A DNA stretch of 64,000 nucleotides from Grimontia celer (GCF_900055185.1 NZ_FIZX01000002.1:1430586-1494585); one strand, 5' to 3'. Shown: positions 37,388 through 47,463, counted from the first letter of the stretch. Notes: generated by a model not told the origin, from the sequence alone. Made by a program: numbers and translations.

Positions 37388-38497
37388 CTAGATTATCTGA
37401 GGCTCTTGCTGAGTTGCACAGTGAATACTGCCTCCCCCCGCAGCAATGGCATCTACGTTTAATGCCTCCACAGTGCGTTCTGGGAAAAGTCTCTCCATCG
37501 TTGCTTTGGCCTTCGCATCCGCAGTTTTGTCACCAAACTCCTGCATGATCACTGCATGGTTACAAACATAAAAACCGACATAGCCAGCAGCGAACTCTTT
37601 GCTGTCAAACTCTTCACGAATCGTATCTGGCGTTTCCAGTGCATGAAGGCTCAACCTGTTTCCTTGTGCATCGGTCGCTGCTGACAAAATCTCCCAATGC
37701 TCTCGGGTAAGCTCGTATTCATAGGATTCTGGATAGGTATCAATACCAACGACCACATTGCCTGGACTGGTAAATCGAGCGTAAAAATCTGTATGCCCAT
37801 CAGTGATGTCGCGTCCTCGTATTCCTGGGATCCAAATGATTTTTTCCAACCCTAAAAACGGCATCAGAAGATCTTCAAATTGGGCTTTAGAAATACCAGG
37901 GTTACGGTTTGCATTTAAAGTACAGCTTTCAGCAACAATAGCGGTACCCTGCCCGTCTACCTCTATGCAGCCACCTTCCATAACAATTCGCGCTTGAATA
38001 CGTTGAGTATGGCTAAGGCGGGCAATCTGCTTTGCCACGGATGCATCCAGTCTATATTGTTGCTTATTTCCCCACCCATTGAAGTTGAAGTCGACAGCAG
38101 CTTTGTCACCTTGCTCGTTCAATACGAATACTGGCGCAGTATCTCTCGCCCACAAATCGTCGAGTTGACCTTCGATTAGATCAACCTTGTCTCCCATCAA
38201 GGCCCGAGCGATTTCCATATCCTTTTTTCGTACCAACATGGAAACGGTTTCGTATTTGGCAATCGTGAGCGCAATGTCCGCGAGATTTTTTTGAACCGCA
38301 GGAAGTAATCTCTTTCCCCAGATTGGCTCTGATGCCCCAAATGCCATCCATGTACGCTCATGAGGCGCCGATTCATCAGGCATTATCCAAGCCGCACGAT
38401 TCGGGCGCGTTATTTCTGTTGCATGAAGGCCAGGAACAAAAGGCAACGTGAGTGCCGCTGCACCAGCCTGTTGAATAAATCGTCGACGAGAAATCAT
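37388..38497 (-). CDS. Agmatine deiminase / peptidylarginine deiminase family enzyme with Tat signal
   Basis: This 369-residue protein belongs to the Porphyromonas-type peptidylarginine/agmatine deiminase family, which hydrolyses agmatine to N-carbamoylputrescine and ammonia. Visible family elements are WARDTAPVFV, MEGGCIEVDG, GHTDFYARF and the C-terminal GGSIHCATQQEP with the catalytic Cys. The N-terminus MISRRRFIQQAG followed by a hydrophobic stretch is a twin-arginine export signal, unlike cytoplasmic AguA. It is transcribed leftwards, with a DUF2798 gene and a divergent LysR regulator nearby that may control it. Substrate is uncertain. Confidence 0.85.
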   Translation of the reverse strand: MISRRRFIQQAGAAALTLPFVPGLHATEITRPNRAAWIMPDESAPHERTWMAFGASEPIWGKRLLPAVQKNLADIALTIAKYETVSMLVRKKDMEIARALMGDKVDLIEGQLDDLWARDTAPVFVLNEQGDKAAVDFNFNGWGNKQQYRLDASVAKQIARLSHTQRIQARIVMEGGCIEVDGQGTAIVAESCTLNANRNPGISKAQFEDLLMPFLGLEKIIWIPGIRGRDITDGHTDFYARFTSPGNVVVGIDTYPESYEYELTREHWEILSAATDAQGNRLSLHALETPDTIREEFDSKEFAAGYVGFYVCNHAVIMQEFGDKTADAKAKATMERLFPERTVEALNVDAIAAGGGSIHCATQQEPQII

Positions 38498-38584
38498 AGA
38501 AGGAGTGCAATCAATTTTATATCTATCAAATACAGAGGGTTAACTAAATATTGCGTAAAAAAGCCTAACTGTCATCTTTGATGT

Positions 38585-38806
38585 TTAAATTGCTTCCGCC
38601 AACCACTCTGAGAACTGCCTGACTTTCGGCAACACAGTCACACTCAATAAAAATGCGCACGGCCAAGCAACCACAAAACTCTGCCCCCAGACCTCGGGCC
38701 AATCATCAGAAAACCCCATTTTGTAGCCGGAGATCAACCCAGACATAGTAACTGCCATCACTAATGTGCTGAGTGCTGTTGTTATCCAAAACCGTTTCCT
38801 TTCCAT
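38585..38806 (-). CDS. DUF2798-type small membrane protein
   Basis: The 73-residue protein has two membrane helices (TTALSTLVMAVTMSGLISGY and FVVAWPCAFLLSVTVLP) and matches the DUF2798 pattern. ATG at 38806 is chosen because TGAGGTGAG lies directly upstream; GTG 38812 would overlap it. It is divergent from the LysR gene. No function is known. Confidence 0.7.
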   Translation of the reverse strand: MERKRFWITTALSTLVMAVTMSGLISGYKMGFSDDWPEVWGQSFVVAWPCAFLLSVTVLPKVRQFSEWLAEAI

Positions 38807-38890
38807 TCTCACCTCAAACTTGCTGTGCTTTTGTCTTTGGACTTAAGATAAATAAATCCATAAACGAGATATACAGGCACAATTTGAACC

Positions 38891-39814
38891 ATGAATTCCA
38901 TTTTTGGAAACATTGACGATCTCTATCTCTTTTGCCAAATCATCCGTGATGGCTCGCTGCTTTCGGCATGTAAGTCATTAGGGTTACCCGCTTCTACTGT
39001 GTCTCGCCGGATCAGCGCGATGGAAAAAAGGCTCAATGTTCGATTACTGGAAAAGCGAGGACGAGAGCTCGTTGCGACAGAGTCAGGAAAGCGAGCTTAT
39101 GAACAACTCATTAGCAGCATGGAGCAACTTGAATCTGGGATTGAGCAAATTCTACAAGATAGCAACGAGGTGTTTGGCAACCTCAAGGTGACCATGCCAA
39201 ATAACTTCTATCATGGGTTTGTTGGGGATGTGATTAGTCGATTCCTTGAGGATTATCCCAAGGTAAAACTTGAGATTATTTTAAGCCAAGAACAGCAGAT
39301 CCCGACAACAGATAGGGATCTCTTAATGACCTTCGATTTAACCGGTCTTGAAAGCTTCATTGCCAGGCCACTTTTTACGGCCAGACATGGCTTCTTTGCC
39401 AGCCAAAGTTATCTCGAAAAACATGGTGAGATCGCAACGATTGAAGCGTTGAAGCAAGCAGATTGGATAGCCGTAGATAAAGTCTGGAACATCAACCTAT
39501 ATCGCGAACAGAGCCTTGAGCACACCATCGCTATACGCCCCAAGTTAGTTGTTAATGACATCGCGGCAGTGATTACTGCTGTGGAACAAGGTATTGGCGT
39601 CTCGTCTCTTCCTCTTCGTCATACCTTTGGCAATAAAAAGCTCGTTGAGATTTTGCCGGAATATACCCGAGCCGACAGAACCGCCTATTTGGTTTATCGC
39701 GAGCGTCAACATCAGCCTCGCGCGCTGACTTTGCTGGTTGATGCCCTGCTCAAGGCTGCAAGGACGATTAAATATGGCACTGACGCCTATCATGGTGGCA
39801 CGAAGAGGAATTGA
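38891..39814 (+). CDS. LysR-family transcriptional regulator
   Basis: The 307-residue protein has an N-terminal winged helix-turn-helix (residues about 7-65: DDLYLFCQIIRDGSLLSACKS, PASTVSRRISAMEKRLNVRLLEKRGR) and a C-terminal LysR substrate-binding fold ending near residue 295. Family members usually control a divergently transcribed neighbour, here the DUF2798 and deiminase genes. Effector unknown. Confidence 0.9.
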   Translation: MNSIFGNIDDLYLFCQIIRDGSLLSACKSLGLPASTVSRRISAMEKRLNVRLLEKRGRELVATESGKRAYEQLISSMEQLESGIEQILQDSNEVFGNLKVTMPNNFYHGFVGDVISRFLEDYPKVKLEIILSQEQQIPTTDRDLLMTFDLTGLESFIARPLFTARHGFFASQSYLEKHGEIATIEALKQADWIAVDKVWNINLYREQSLEHTIAIRPKLVVNDIAAVITAVEQGIGVSSLPLRHTFGNKKLVEILPEYTRADRTAYLVYRERQHQPRALTLLVDALLKAARTIKYGTDAYHGGTKRN

Positions 39815-39900
39815 CTTTGTGCATCAAAATTTAAGCAATAAAAGCAATCATTAACGGCTAGACTCGGGGAAACAACGCGCTAAAGAAAGGACGCATTGAA

Positions 39901-40671
39901 ATGAGCGAGCAACGCAAACAATGGATTCACGATCTCCTCAAGAAAGGCATTGAGCATGGCGATGCTGAAGCCGTTAAAGTTGTCGATGAAACCCAGTACA
40001 AACAGCACAACCCTATGACAAAGGAAGGTGATGTCGGGTTAGCTGAGCTGTTTGCGAAACTGGCAAAGACTAACCCTCATGTTGAGATTCTGCGCATTTT
40101 CTCAGATGGCGATTATGTGTTTGCCCATACCGAGTATGACTTTTCCAGCGTAAAAATCTGCTTTGAAGTATTCCGATTTGAAGGGGATAAAACCGTCGAG
40201 CATTGGGACAACTTAGAGCTCAAGCAGCCCAGCAATGCTTCTGACCGAAGCATGATTGATGGCGCAACAGAAGCCGCTGATTTGGAGAAAACAGAATCCA
40301 ATCGCGAAACCATCATCAATCTCGTTAATCAAGTATTGGTAGATCAAAACCCCGATGTGATTCCTCTCTTTTTCAATACCACTGATTATAAAGAACATAG
40401 CCCTGAGCTCAGTGATGATCTGGACTCGCTAAAACATGCCCTCTTGAAAAGTCAGCCCGATGGTTCGCCATATGTTCATTACCAAACACTACATCGCACT
40501 TTTGCAGAAGGTAACTTTGTACTCACTGCCTGCGAAGGCCTGCGCGCTGGTGTTCATATCGCCTTTTATGACTTGTTCAGATTAGAAGACGGAAAAGTGG
40601 TCGAACATTGGGATACCGTGGAAGAAATACCCCCACGTGAGATTTGGAACAATCAGAATGGGAAGTTCTGA
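39901..40671 (+). CDS. Tandem SnoaL-like (NTF2-fold) protein
   Basis: The 256-residue protein contains two SnoaL-like domains in tandem (about 5-118 and 136-250). Both carry the KTVEHWD/KVVEHWDTVEE signature near the end and a HNP/HSP pair near the first third. Such proteins are often polyketide-cyclase-like or small-molecule isomerase-like enzymes of unknown substrate. No signal peptide. It starts at an ATG preceded by AAAGGA 8 bases away. Placed after LysR but with an 86-base gap. Confidence 0.78.
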   Translation: MSEQRKQWIHDLLKKGIEHGDAEAVKVVDETQYKQHNPMTKEGDVGLAELFAKLAKTNPHVEILRIFSDGDYVFAHTEYDFSSVKICFEVFRFEGDKTVEHWDNLELKQPSNASDRSMIDGATEAADLEKTESNRETIINLVNQVLVDQNPDVIPLFFNTTDYKEHSPELSDDLDSLKHALLKSQPDGSPYVHYQTLHRTFAEGNFVLTACEGLRAGVHIAFYDLFRLEDGKVVEHWDTVEEIPPREIWNNQNGKF

Positions 40672-40705
40672 TTTAAACACTTGACGTGACTGAGATTCCA
40701 AATGA

Positions 40706-40725
40706 TACTGTATATATAAACAGTA
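40706..40725. promoter_or_regulatory. LexA (SOS) box
   Basis: TACTGTATATATAAACAGTA is a perfect match to the gammaproteobacterial LexA consensus (CTGT-N8-ACAG) and lies in a longer palindrome (40700-40731). A TTGACG -35 element at 40681 puts the box over the -10 region of the gene starting at 40742. Confidence 0.92.
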
Positions 40726-40741
40726 TCATTTGGAGGTGCTC

Positions 40742-40984
40742 ATGAATACGAAAGAGTTTGACCAGTTGCTTGAACGGGTTAACCAAAGCCGTAAAGCAGC
40801 CTTGAAAGATAATACGTTTATTGAACAGGCTGAGCTTCACGCAAAAGAGTTGGCTCGCTTAGAAAGCATGAACATGCGCCCAGTGAAAAAGCGGGCCAAG
40901 AAAAAGAAAGTCAGTGCACCGAAGCGTTTCTCAAACGTTTACGAGGGATTCGCGGAAAGCCGAGACGATGTTTTCCATTACTGA
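40742..40984 (+). CDS. Small basic protein under LexA control, function unknown
   Basis: The 80-residue product is rich in Lys and Arg, with a helical N-terminal half (TKEFDQLLERVNQSRKAAL, AELHAKELARLE) and a strongly basic KKRAKKKK segment near residue 55, suggesting nucleic acid binding. The ATG at 40742 follows a strong GGAGG site. The promoter is overlapped by a perfect LexA box, so the gene should be induced by DNA damage. It resembles no known SOS protein that can be recognised here. The convergent patatin gene ends 2 bases downstream. Confidence 0.75.
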   Translation: MNTKEFDQLLERVNQSRKAALKDNTFIEQAELHAKELARLESMNMRPVKKRAKKKKVSAPKRFSNVYEGFAESRDDVFHY

Positions 40985-40985
40985 G

Positions 40986-41849
40986 TCACAGAGAATTCAG
41001 ACTGAGTTTATCCCAGCGTATCATGGCTTCTTTGCCTGATTCATAACCCAGATAATAGGCCTTTTTAAGAGGCGCCTTTTCCCTACTAAGGCGCTTCAAC
41101 TTGAAATCTTCCGGCGGACAAATCTGAATAATTTCCACCCCTTCAGGCGGATGCTCTATCAGTTCAAGCGTTTCGTTGTAGCGAATGTGTCGCGTCAGCA
41201 TCGGCGCTATCAATGCTGGATGATCTTTGAGTAGATGTTTAGTTAAAACGTCGAATTTAGGCTCAGATTTTCTGTAACTTGCCGGACGGCTCCGAAGCAC
41301 CATGATTTGTGTAGCCCCGCGACGAATCGCCTCTGCAACAGGAATTGCATCTGCCACGCCACCATCGACGTATCTCACGCCATTCAGTTCCACACCATGT
41401 CGGTACATCACTGGCAACGCGCTGCTGGCTTTCATGGTTTCAGCCAACATTTCAACGTCTGGTGTATGGTACTCAGGTTCGCCATTGTCCTGCCGGGTAA
41501 CACCGAGAAAAAACGGCCTTGGGTCTGCTTTCAGAACGTCTTTGTCGATACCAAGCTCTTCCAGCGTGACTTCCCACATCCAGTCGAGATCCATCAAGTC
41601 ACCGCCCATGGCGAACTGACCCGGTCTCAGGAATTCTTTGCGAAGGCTGTAATCGAGGTAGATTTTCAGGTTTCTTCCCGGCATGTCAGCCAAGTACGCT
41701 GCCAGATTGCTGCCGCCTGCAGATACGCCCCAGAAGCTATCGAACGGCGAGAAGTTTTTCTCCATGAAGTAATCAAGAATGCCGCACGAGAACACGCCGC
41801 GCATTGCGCCACCTTCTACAATAAGTGCAGACTTCCCAACCTTCTCCAT
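40986..41849 (-). CDS. Patatin-like phospholipase (YjjU type)
   Basis: The 287-residue protein carries the patatin catalytic set: oxyanion loop GGAMRGVFSCG, nucleophile elbow GVSAGGS and DGGVADAIPV with the catalytic Asp. It should be a serine acyl hydrolase acting on membrane lipids, related to E. coli YjjU. Its ATG directly follows the stop codon of rbsR with no spacing, so it is the last gene of the ribose operon and co-expressed with it. A link to ribose use is not obvious. Confidence 0.87.
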   Translation of the reverse strand: MEKVGKSALIVEGGAMRGVFSCGILDYFMEKNFSPFDSFWGVSAGGSNLAAYLADMPGRNLKIYLDYSLRKEFLRPGQFAMGGDLMDLDWMWEVTLEELGIDKDVLKADPRPFFLGVTRQDNGEPEYHTPDVEMLAETMKASSALPVMYRHGVELNGVRYVDGGVADAIPVAEAIRRGATQIMVLRSRPASYRKSEPKFDVLTKHLLKDHPALIAPMLTRHIRYNETLELIEHPPEGVEIIQICPPEDFKLKRLSREKAPLKKAYYLGYESGKEAMIRWDKLSLNSL

Positions 41850-42866
41850 TTACCTTTCTCCTAAAAACTCCGCTACCGAGCCTCGCTCAATGACGGCTGG
41901 CTCTAACTCTACGATCTGAGGTTCGCTACCGCTGTCACTGATGCGTTGAATCAAAGCATCGACCGCGGCTTTTCCTAGACGATACTTGGGTTGATGAACG
42001 GTAGTGAGCGAAGGCGTCATGTATTTCGCCAAGTGGATATCATCGTATCCCATCACGGATAAATCTGCTGGAACAGAAATCCCCTGTTCGTTGGCAGCGT
42101 TAATAAGGCCCATCGCCATCATGTCGTTACCTGCGAAAATTGCGGAAGGTAACTTACCGTTGTCCTGAAATTTTGCCAGAGCCTGATAGCCACCCTCACA
42201 TTCGAAATCGCCTTCCACCACCCATTTCGGGTTGATGTTAAGGGCAGCCTCTTTCATAGCACGTTTGAAGCCCTGATAGCGCATTTGCGCCTGATGCCTA
42301 ACTAAAGGCCCAGTGATGCAGCCAATTTCTCTATGCCCTTGTTGGATAAGATGCTTGGTCGCCAAATAGCCGCCACGAAGGGAGTTATCCTGAATCTTGT
42401 CGCATGGCAGGGAGATTGGACCCCAGTCCATCACAACCACCGGTACGGATTGAAGCTTTTCAAGGATCTCGGAATACTCCCCTTCAAGCGTTGAACACAT
42501 CAGGATGAAACCGTCGACACGCTTTTGCATCAGCGTATCAATAGAGGCTTTCATGCGCTGGGCATCGCCTTCGGTATTACAGAGTATCAGGTTGTAGCCC
42601 GCGTGATAGCAGCTTCGCTCCACCCCCTTTACCACCTCACCAAAGAATGGGTTGGTTGATGTGGTGACAATCATGCCAAGGGTGTTGGTGCGGTTGGTTT
42701 TGAAACTGCGCGCCAAAGCAGACGGCGCAGTGTAATGAAGTTCTTTAGCAGCGTTATTTACGCGCTCTGCAATCTCATCACTGACAAAGCGCGTTTTGTT
42801 GATGACATGGCTAACGGTCGAGGTTGAAACACCGGCTAACTTCGCGATGTCTTTCATTGTCGCCAT
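41850..42866 (-). CDS. rbsR: Ribose operon repressor RbsR (LacI family)
   Basis: The 338-residue LacI-family regulator has an N-terminal helix-turn-helix (MKDIAKLAGVSTSTVSHVIN) with hinge helix (PSALARSF) and a periplasmic-binding-protein-like effector domain. Its place after rbsK in the operon and the RbsR-type palindromes upstream of rbsD identify it. It should repress the operon in the absence of ribose. It ends exactly where the patatin gene begins. Confidence 0.92.
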   Translation of the reverse strand: MATMKDIAKLAGVSTSTVSHVINKTRFVSDEIAERVNNAAKELHYTAPSALARSFKTNRTNTLGMIVTTSTNPFFGEVVKGVERSCYHAGYNLILCNTEGDAQRMKASIDTLMQKRVDGFILMCSTLEGEYSEILEKLQSVPVVVMDWGPISLPCDKIQDNSLRGGYLATKHLIQQGHREIGCITGPLVRHQAQMRYQGFKRAMKEAALNINPKWVVEGDFECEGGYQALAKFQDNGKLPSAIFAGNDMMAMGLINAANEQGISVPADLSVMGYDDIHLAKYMTPSLTTVHQPKYRLGKAAVDALIQRISDSGSEPQIVELEPAVIERGSVAEFLGER

Positions 42867-42879
42867 GTCTTCTCCTTAA

Positions 42880-43800
42880 TCAGGCGTGTTCTTTTAGGAA
42901 TACGTTCACTTCATCACGTGTTGGTATCGAAGTCTGAGCACCAAAACGTGTTACAGAGATTGCCGCTGCTGCGTGAGCAAACTTAATCGCTGATTTTAAA
43001 GGCATTGATTCCATTAGACCAGTCACGAATGCGCCATTGAAAGTGTCGCCTGCTGCGGTGGTATCCGTTGCTTCTACACGGAATCCTGGCACGATTTGAC
43101 CTTCGCCATTCTGGCTGACATACACACCTTTCGCGCCCAACGTGATCATCACGGTTTCGATACCCTTCCCATGCAGTAGGTCCGCTGCCGCTTTTGCTGA
43201 TACATCGTCTTCCACCTTCACGCCCGTCAGCACTTCTGCTTCTGTTTCGTTTGGCGTGATGATGTCGATACAAGCCAACAAACTTTCAGGCAATTCTCGG
43301 GCAGGAGCAGGGTTCAAAATCACTTTAGTGTCATGTCGCTTGGCAATTTGAGCAGCCAGTTCGATACCGTCTAGCGGCGTTTCCAATTGCATCAGCAAGT
43401 ATTCGGCCTGACGAATACGTTCAAGCTCTGGTTCAATGGCTTCTGCCGTCAATTTGGCATTGGCTTCTGCAGAGATACAAATGCTGTTTTCCCCGCTATC
43501 AGAAACCTGAATCATGGCGATACCTGTTGGGCAATCTGCCTGCATTTTCACGCCACCAATATTGATGCCATCACACTTGAAACTTTCGCGGATGTTCACG
43601 CCGAATGGGTCGTCGCCCACGCAGGCAATAAAGCCGATATCAGCTTTCAAACGCGCTGCAGCCACCGCTTGGTTTGCACCTTTACCACCAGGGATAACCT
43701 GATAATTGCGACCATGCAGGGTTTCACCCGGACGGGGAAAAGAAGGCACCTGCAATACATGGTCTGCGTTAACGCTCCCTAAAACCACTAACTTATTCAT
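42880..43800 (-). CDS. rbsK: Ribokinase RbsK
   Basis: The 306-residue PfkB-family kinase phosphorylates D-ribose to ribose 5-phosphate. The N-terminal GSVNADHVLQV, the sugar-binding GGKGANQAVAAARL and the C-terminal signature DTTAAGDTFNGAF with the catalytic Asp are present. It sits between rbsB and rbsR in the operon, with a 13-base gap before rbsR. Confidence 0.95.
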   Translation of the reverse strand: MNKLVVLGSVNADHVLQVPSFPRPGETLHGRNYQVIPGGKGANQAVAAARLKADIGFIACVGDDPFGVNIRESFKCDGINIGGVKMQADCPTGIAMIQVSDSGENSICISAEANAKLTAEAIEPELERIRQAEYLLMQLETPLDGIELAAQIAKRHDTKVILNPAPARELPESLLACIDIITPNETEAEVLTGVKVEDDVSAKAAADLLHGKGIETVMITLGAKGVYVSQNGEGQIVPGFRVEATDTTAAGDTFNGAFVTGLMESMPLKSAIKFAHAAAAISVTRFGAQTSIPTRDEVNVFLKEHA

Positions 43801-43927
43801 CGCGCTATCCTCAGCCTCCTTCAGGGAGACCTTATTGTTGTACTAAAAAACTGAGTGATTTAGGCTCTTTATCAAGAATCTAAAGCAATCGGTTCTGCAC
43901 TCCCCCTCAAAATCCGAGGACTAATAC

Positions 43928-43951
43928 ACCCTCCCCTTTTCAAGGGAGGGT
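43928..43951 (-). terminator. Intercistronic hairpin between rbsB and rbsK
   Basis: ACCCTCCC and GGGAGGGT form the core of a stable stem with short A/T-containing loop, 26 bases after the rbsB stop. It lacks a clear U-run on the minus strand. It may stabilise the rbsB message or partly terminate, raising binding protein over kinase. Confidence 0.6.
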
Positions 43952-43976
43952 CTGGCTGGGGTTTTCCCTATTAGGC

Positions 43977-44864
43977 TTACTGAGTGACCACTTTCAACGG
44001 AACAGGAATCGATTTTTGAACCTGTTCGCCTTTCAGCATTTTATCTGCCACTTCAACACCAATAGCACCAATCAATTCAGGCTGTTGAGCAATAGTTGCT
44101 GCCAGTTTGCCACGTTTCACCGCTGCAATGCCGTCATCGGTGCCGTCAAAGCCAACAATCATCACGTCTTTGCCTGACGCTTGCACCGCGCGTAATGCTC
44201 CCAATGCCATTTCATCATTCTGCGCGAATACCGCCTGAACATCCGGGTTAGCTGCCAGCATATTCTCCATGACGTTCAGACCTTTAGTGCGGTCAAAGTC
44301 AGCAGGCTGGCTCGAAAGCAATTCCATTGAACCGCCATCCACCACTTTCATGAAGCCTTCGCCACGTTCACGCGCTGCTGATGTACCCGCAATACCTTCC
44401 AACTGAATGACTCTAGCCTGCTCACCCACTTTCTCCATGATGAACTTGCCTGCCATTTCACCGCCTGCCACGTTGTCAGACGCAATATGGCTCACCACTT
44501 CGCCGCGCTGTGCACCACGGTCTAATGTCAGAACAGGGATTTCGCTGCGGTTCGCAATGCGAATAGCGTTAGAAACTGCCGCGGAATCCGTCGGGTTGAT
44601 AAGAATCGCTTTAACACCACGAATGGTTAGATCTTCCACGTTTGAAAGCTCTTTGCTCGGGTCATTTTGGGAATCCAGAACAATTAGCTCATAACCCAGC
44701 TCTTTTGCTTTGTTCTCTGCACCTTCCTTCATAGTGACAAAGAAGGGGTTGTTCAGTGTAGACACAACAATCGCCATAGTGTCTTGCGCTTGTGCAGCCA
44801 CGGAAACGGTTGAGGAAAGCAGAGCGGCTGAGATAAGCATGGATAGTTTTTTCATTGTCTTCAT
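43977..44864 (-). CDS. rbsB: Ribose ABC transporter periplasmic binding protein RbsB
   Basis: The 295-residue protein has a signal peptide (cleaved after about AAQAQ-D) and the type I sugar-binding fold. [33 protein letters not shown] is cut short here only by description; the motifs [15 protein letters not shown] and [12 protein letters not shown] are typical RbsB. It delivers ribose to RbsC/RbsA. It lies third from the end of the transporter genes in the order D-A-C-B. Confidence 0.94.
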   Translation of the reverse strand: MKTMKKLSMLISAALLSSTVSVAAQAQDTMAIVVSTLNNPFFVTMKEGAENKAKELGYELIVLDSQNDPSKELSNVEDLTIRGVKAILINPTDSAAVSNAIRIANRSEIPVLTLDRGAQRGEVVSHIASDNVAGGEMAGKFIMEKVGEQARVIQLEGIAGTSAARERGEGFMKVVDGGSMELLSSQPADFDRTKGLNVMENMLAANPDVQAVFAQNDEMALGALRAVQASGKDVMIVGFDGTDDGIAAVKRGKLAATIAQQPELIGAIGVEVADKMLKGEQVQKSIPVPLKVVTQ

Positions 44865-44946
44865 CCTTTTGTTTTTGGTGCGCCAGTGAGGGGGACACTG
44901 GCGCGTTCTACACGTAAATCGTTGGTTTAATATTGGATTCGTAGGG

Positions 44947-45927
44947 TTACTTGTTTTTGTTGTCGACCATGACCGCCGCGAGAATCACTGTCGCTTTGGC
45001 AATCATTTGGTAGTAGGAGGAAACGTCCAGCAGGTTCAGGGCGTTGTTCAGGAAGCCAATGATCAGCGCACCAATGAGGGTACCCATGATGCGGCCTTTA
45101 CCGCCCATCAGGCTGGTGCCTCCCAGTACCACTGCAGCAATCGCATCCAGTTCGTAGCCCATACCTGCGGTAGGTTGTGCTGAAGAAAGACGTGAGGTCA
45201 CGATGATGCCTGCAAGAGCAGCCAAGAGGCCACAAATCGCATAAGCGCCAATCTTTACTTTGTCGACATCGATACCGGACAGGCGGGTAGCAGATTCGTT
45301 GCCACCAAGCGCGTAAATGTAGCGACCAAAACGGGTGTGGTTCAGCAAGTACCAGACCGCTGCAAACACAATCACCATCAACCAGACTGGAACCGGAATA
45401 CCCAATGCATAGCCCGTACCGAACCAGGCAAACGCATCAGCGGTATCAGTAAAACCGGTAGAAATCGGACGGCCTTCGGTGTAAACCATGGTCACACCGC
45501 GCAGCAATGTCATGGTGACCAGCGTGGCAATAAACGCCTGCACCTTGCCTTTGGCGATGATGATGCCGGAAATCGCTCCCAATGCCGCACCAGCAAATAG
45601 CGCGGTTGGCACTGCCACCAGCACAGGCACTTCCATCGCAATCAGTGTTGCGGCAAATGCACCACATAACGCGAGAACTGAACCCACACTCAGGTCGATA
45701 CCAGCGGTCAAGATGACCAGTGTCATACCTACCGCAATAATCGCGTTAATCGACGTCTGGCGAAGAATGTTCAGAATGTTGTCGACGGTAAAGAAGTTCG
45801 GGTTTAAAAACGACACCACGACAATCAGAAACAGAAGCGCAATAAGCGATTTCTGTTCTATCAACCATTCTTTGCTGAATAGCTTTTTACCTTCAGCTTT
45901 CGATTGGGTTACGGCGTTACTATTCAT
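44947..45927 (-). CDS. rbsC: Ribose ABC transporter permease RbsC
   Basis: The 326-residue membrane protein has about eight to ten helices and the family stretches [17 protein letters not shown] and [20 protein letters not shown]. It forms the inner-membrane channel for ribose. Its start overlaps the rbsA stop by 4 bases. Confidence 0.94.
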   Translation of the reverse strand: MNSNAVTQSKAEGKKLFSKEWLIEQKSLIALLFLIVVVSFLNPNFFTVDNILNILRQTSINAIIAVGMTLVILTAGIDLSVGSVLALCGAFAATLIAMEVPVLVAVPTALFAGAALGAISGIIIAKGKVQAFIATLVTMTLLRGVTMVYTEGRPISTGFTDTADAFAWFGTGYALGIPVPVWLMVIVFAAVWYLLNHTRFGRYIYALGGNESATRLSGIDVDKVKIGAYAICGLLAALAGIIVTSRLSSAQPTAGMGYELDAIAAVVLGGTSLMGGKGRIMGTLIGALIIGFLNNALNLLDVSSYYQMIAKATVILAAVMVDNKNK

Positions 45928-47429
45928 GCTGCATCCTTCTTAACGTATTTACCTACAGCGCAGGCCAGTAATGTTTCTTGATCCGCATCTTTGGCATCGA
46001 ATTCCCCGGTAATACGGCCTTCATGCATCACCATGATTCGGTCACTCATTCCAAGCACTTCCGGCATATCAGAAGAAACCAGAATGATGCTCATACCTTC
46101 TGCTTTGAATCGGTTGATTAGCTGATAAATTTCTTTCTTTGCACCTACATCAACGCCACGGGTTGGCTCGTCGAGGATAAGTACACGCGGCTTAGTCATC
46201 AGGCCTTTAGCAATCGCGACTTTCTGCTGGTTACCACCAGACAAATTGCCTATGAGCTGCTCCCGGGTTGGCGTTTTGATGTTGAAGAGTTGGATGAAAT
46301 CGTCGACGGCCATGACTTCGTCGTTGTGGCGGATTTGCATACCTTTGCTCAGCTTGTCCAGAGAGCAAATCGACATGTTTTCCTTCACCGACAATCCCAG
46401 AATCAGGCCATCGCCTTTTCGATCTTCAGAGATGTAAGCAATACCGTTAATCAATCCATCGCGTGGGCTGATTGGGTTAACGGTTTTGCCATTGAGTAAG
46501 ATGTCGCCGCCATCGCGTGAAAGCGCGCCGTATATCACCTTCATCAGTTCAGTGCGGCCTGCGCCCATCAGGCCGGATACACCGAGAATCTCGCCGCGCT
46601 TAAGGGTGAAGCTGACGTCTTTCACACCCGCGCCGGAAACGTTTTTCACTTCCAGACAAGTGTCACCATGGGTGACTGCAATGCGTGGATATTGCTCTTC
46701 CAGCTTGCGACCCACCATCATTTCGATCAGGCGGTCTTCATCGATATCTTTCACCTGACATTCACCAATAAATTTGCCGTCGCGCAGCACAGTAATGTCA
46801 TCGCAAATGGTGAAGATTTCTTTCAGACGGTGAGAGATATAAACAATGCCGCAGCCTTCGTCCCGAAGCTCATTGATGACCTTGAACAGCGATTCTGTTT
46901 CGGTGTCAGTCAAAGCATCTGTTGGTTCATCCATGATGATGACCTTAGATTCAAACGACAGCGCCTTGGCAATCTCCACCATTTGCTGTTCGCCCAAACT
47001 CAACGCACCCAACAAGGTTTTCGAGCTGTGTTTCACGTTCAGTCGTGCCAGCAATTTATCGGCTTCTGCGTACATCTTGTCCCAAAGAACACGGCCGAAT
47101 GGGCCAGTGAATTCACGGCCGAGATAAATGTTCTCAGCAATTGTCAGTTCAGGGATCAGGTTCAGCTCCTGATGGATAATGCTGATACCAGCCTGCTGCG
47201 AATCACGTGGGCCTTTGAATGCTGCAGCTTTGCCTTCGTAATGAATCGAGCCACCGTCCAAGGCGTGGATGCCAGTCAGCACTTTCATCAGCGTCGATTT
47301 ACCTGCACCGTTCTCTCCCATCAGCGCCATCACACGGCCTGGATAAACGTTGAGGCTGGCTTTATCCAGCGCTTTCACGCCGGGAAAAGCTTTCTCAATC
47401 TCACTGAGTTGCAATATTGCCTGGGTCAT
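45924..47429 (-). CDS. rbsA: Ribose ABC transporter ATPase RbsA
   Basis: The 501-residue protein has two fused ATPase domains. The first has Walker [10 protein letters not shown], signature LSLGEQQ and Walker [12 protein letters not shown]; the second has the degenerate P-loop [10 protein letters not shown] usual for this family, with [15 protein letters not shown] and [12 protein letters not shown]. It powers ribose import. It follows rbsD by 34 bases. Confidence 0.95.
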   Translation of the reverse strand: MTQAILQLSEIEKAFPGVKALDKASLNVYPGRVMALMGENGAGKSTLMKVLTGIHALDGGSIHYEGKAAAFKGPRDSQQAGISIIHQELNLIPELTIAENIYLGREFTGPFGRVLWDKMYAEADKLLARLNVKHSSKTLLGALSLGEQQMVEIAKALSFESKVIIMDEPTDALTDTETESLFKVINELRDEGCGIVYISHRLKEIFTICDDITVLRDGKFIGECQVKDIDEDRLIEMMVGRKLEEQYPRIAVTHGDTCLEVKNVSGAGVKDVSFTLKRGEILGVSGLMGAGRTELMKVIYGALSRDGGDILLNGKTVNPISPRDGLINGIAYISEDRKGDGLILGLSVKENMSICSLDKLSKGMQIRHNDEVMAVDDFIQLFNIKTPTREQLIGNLSGGNQQKVAIAKGLMTKPRVLILDEPTRGVDVGAKKEIYQLINRFKAEGMSIILVSSDMPEVLGMSDRIMVMHEGRITGEFDAKDADQETLLACAVGKYVKKDAA

Positions 47430-47463
47430 AGGAATGTCCTCGTCTCACTCAAATCAAAAGCGC

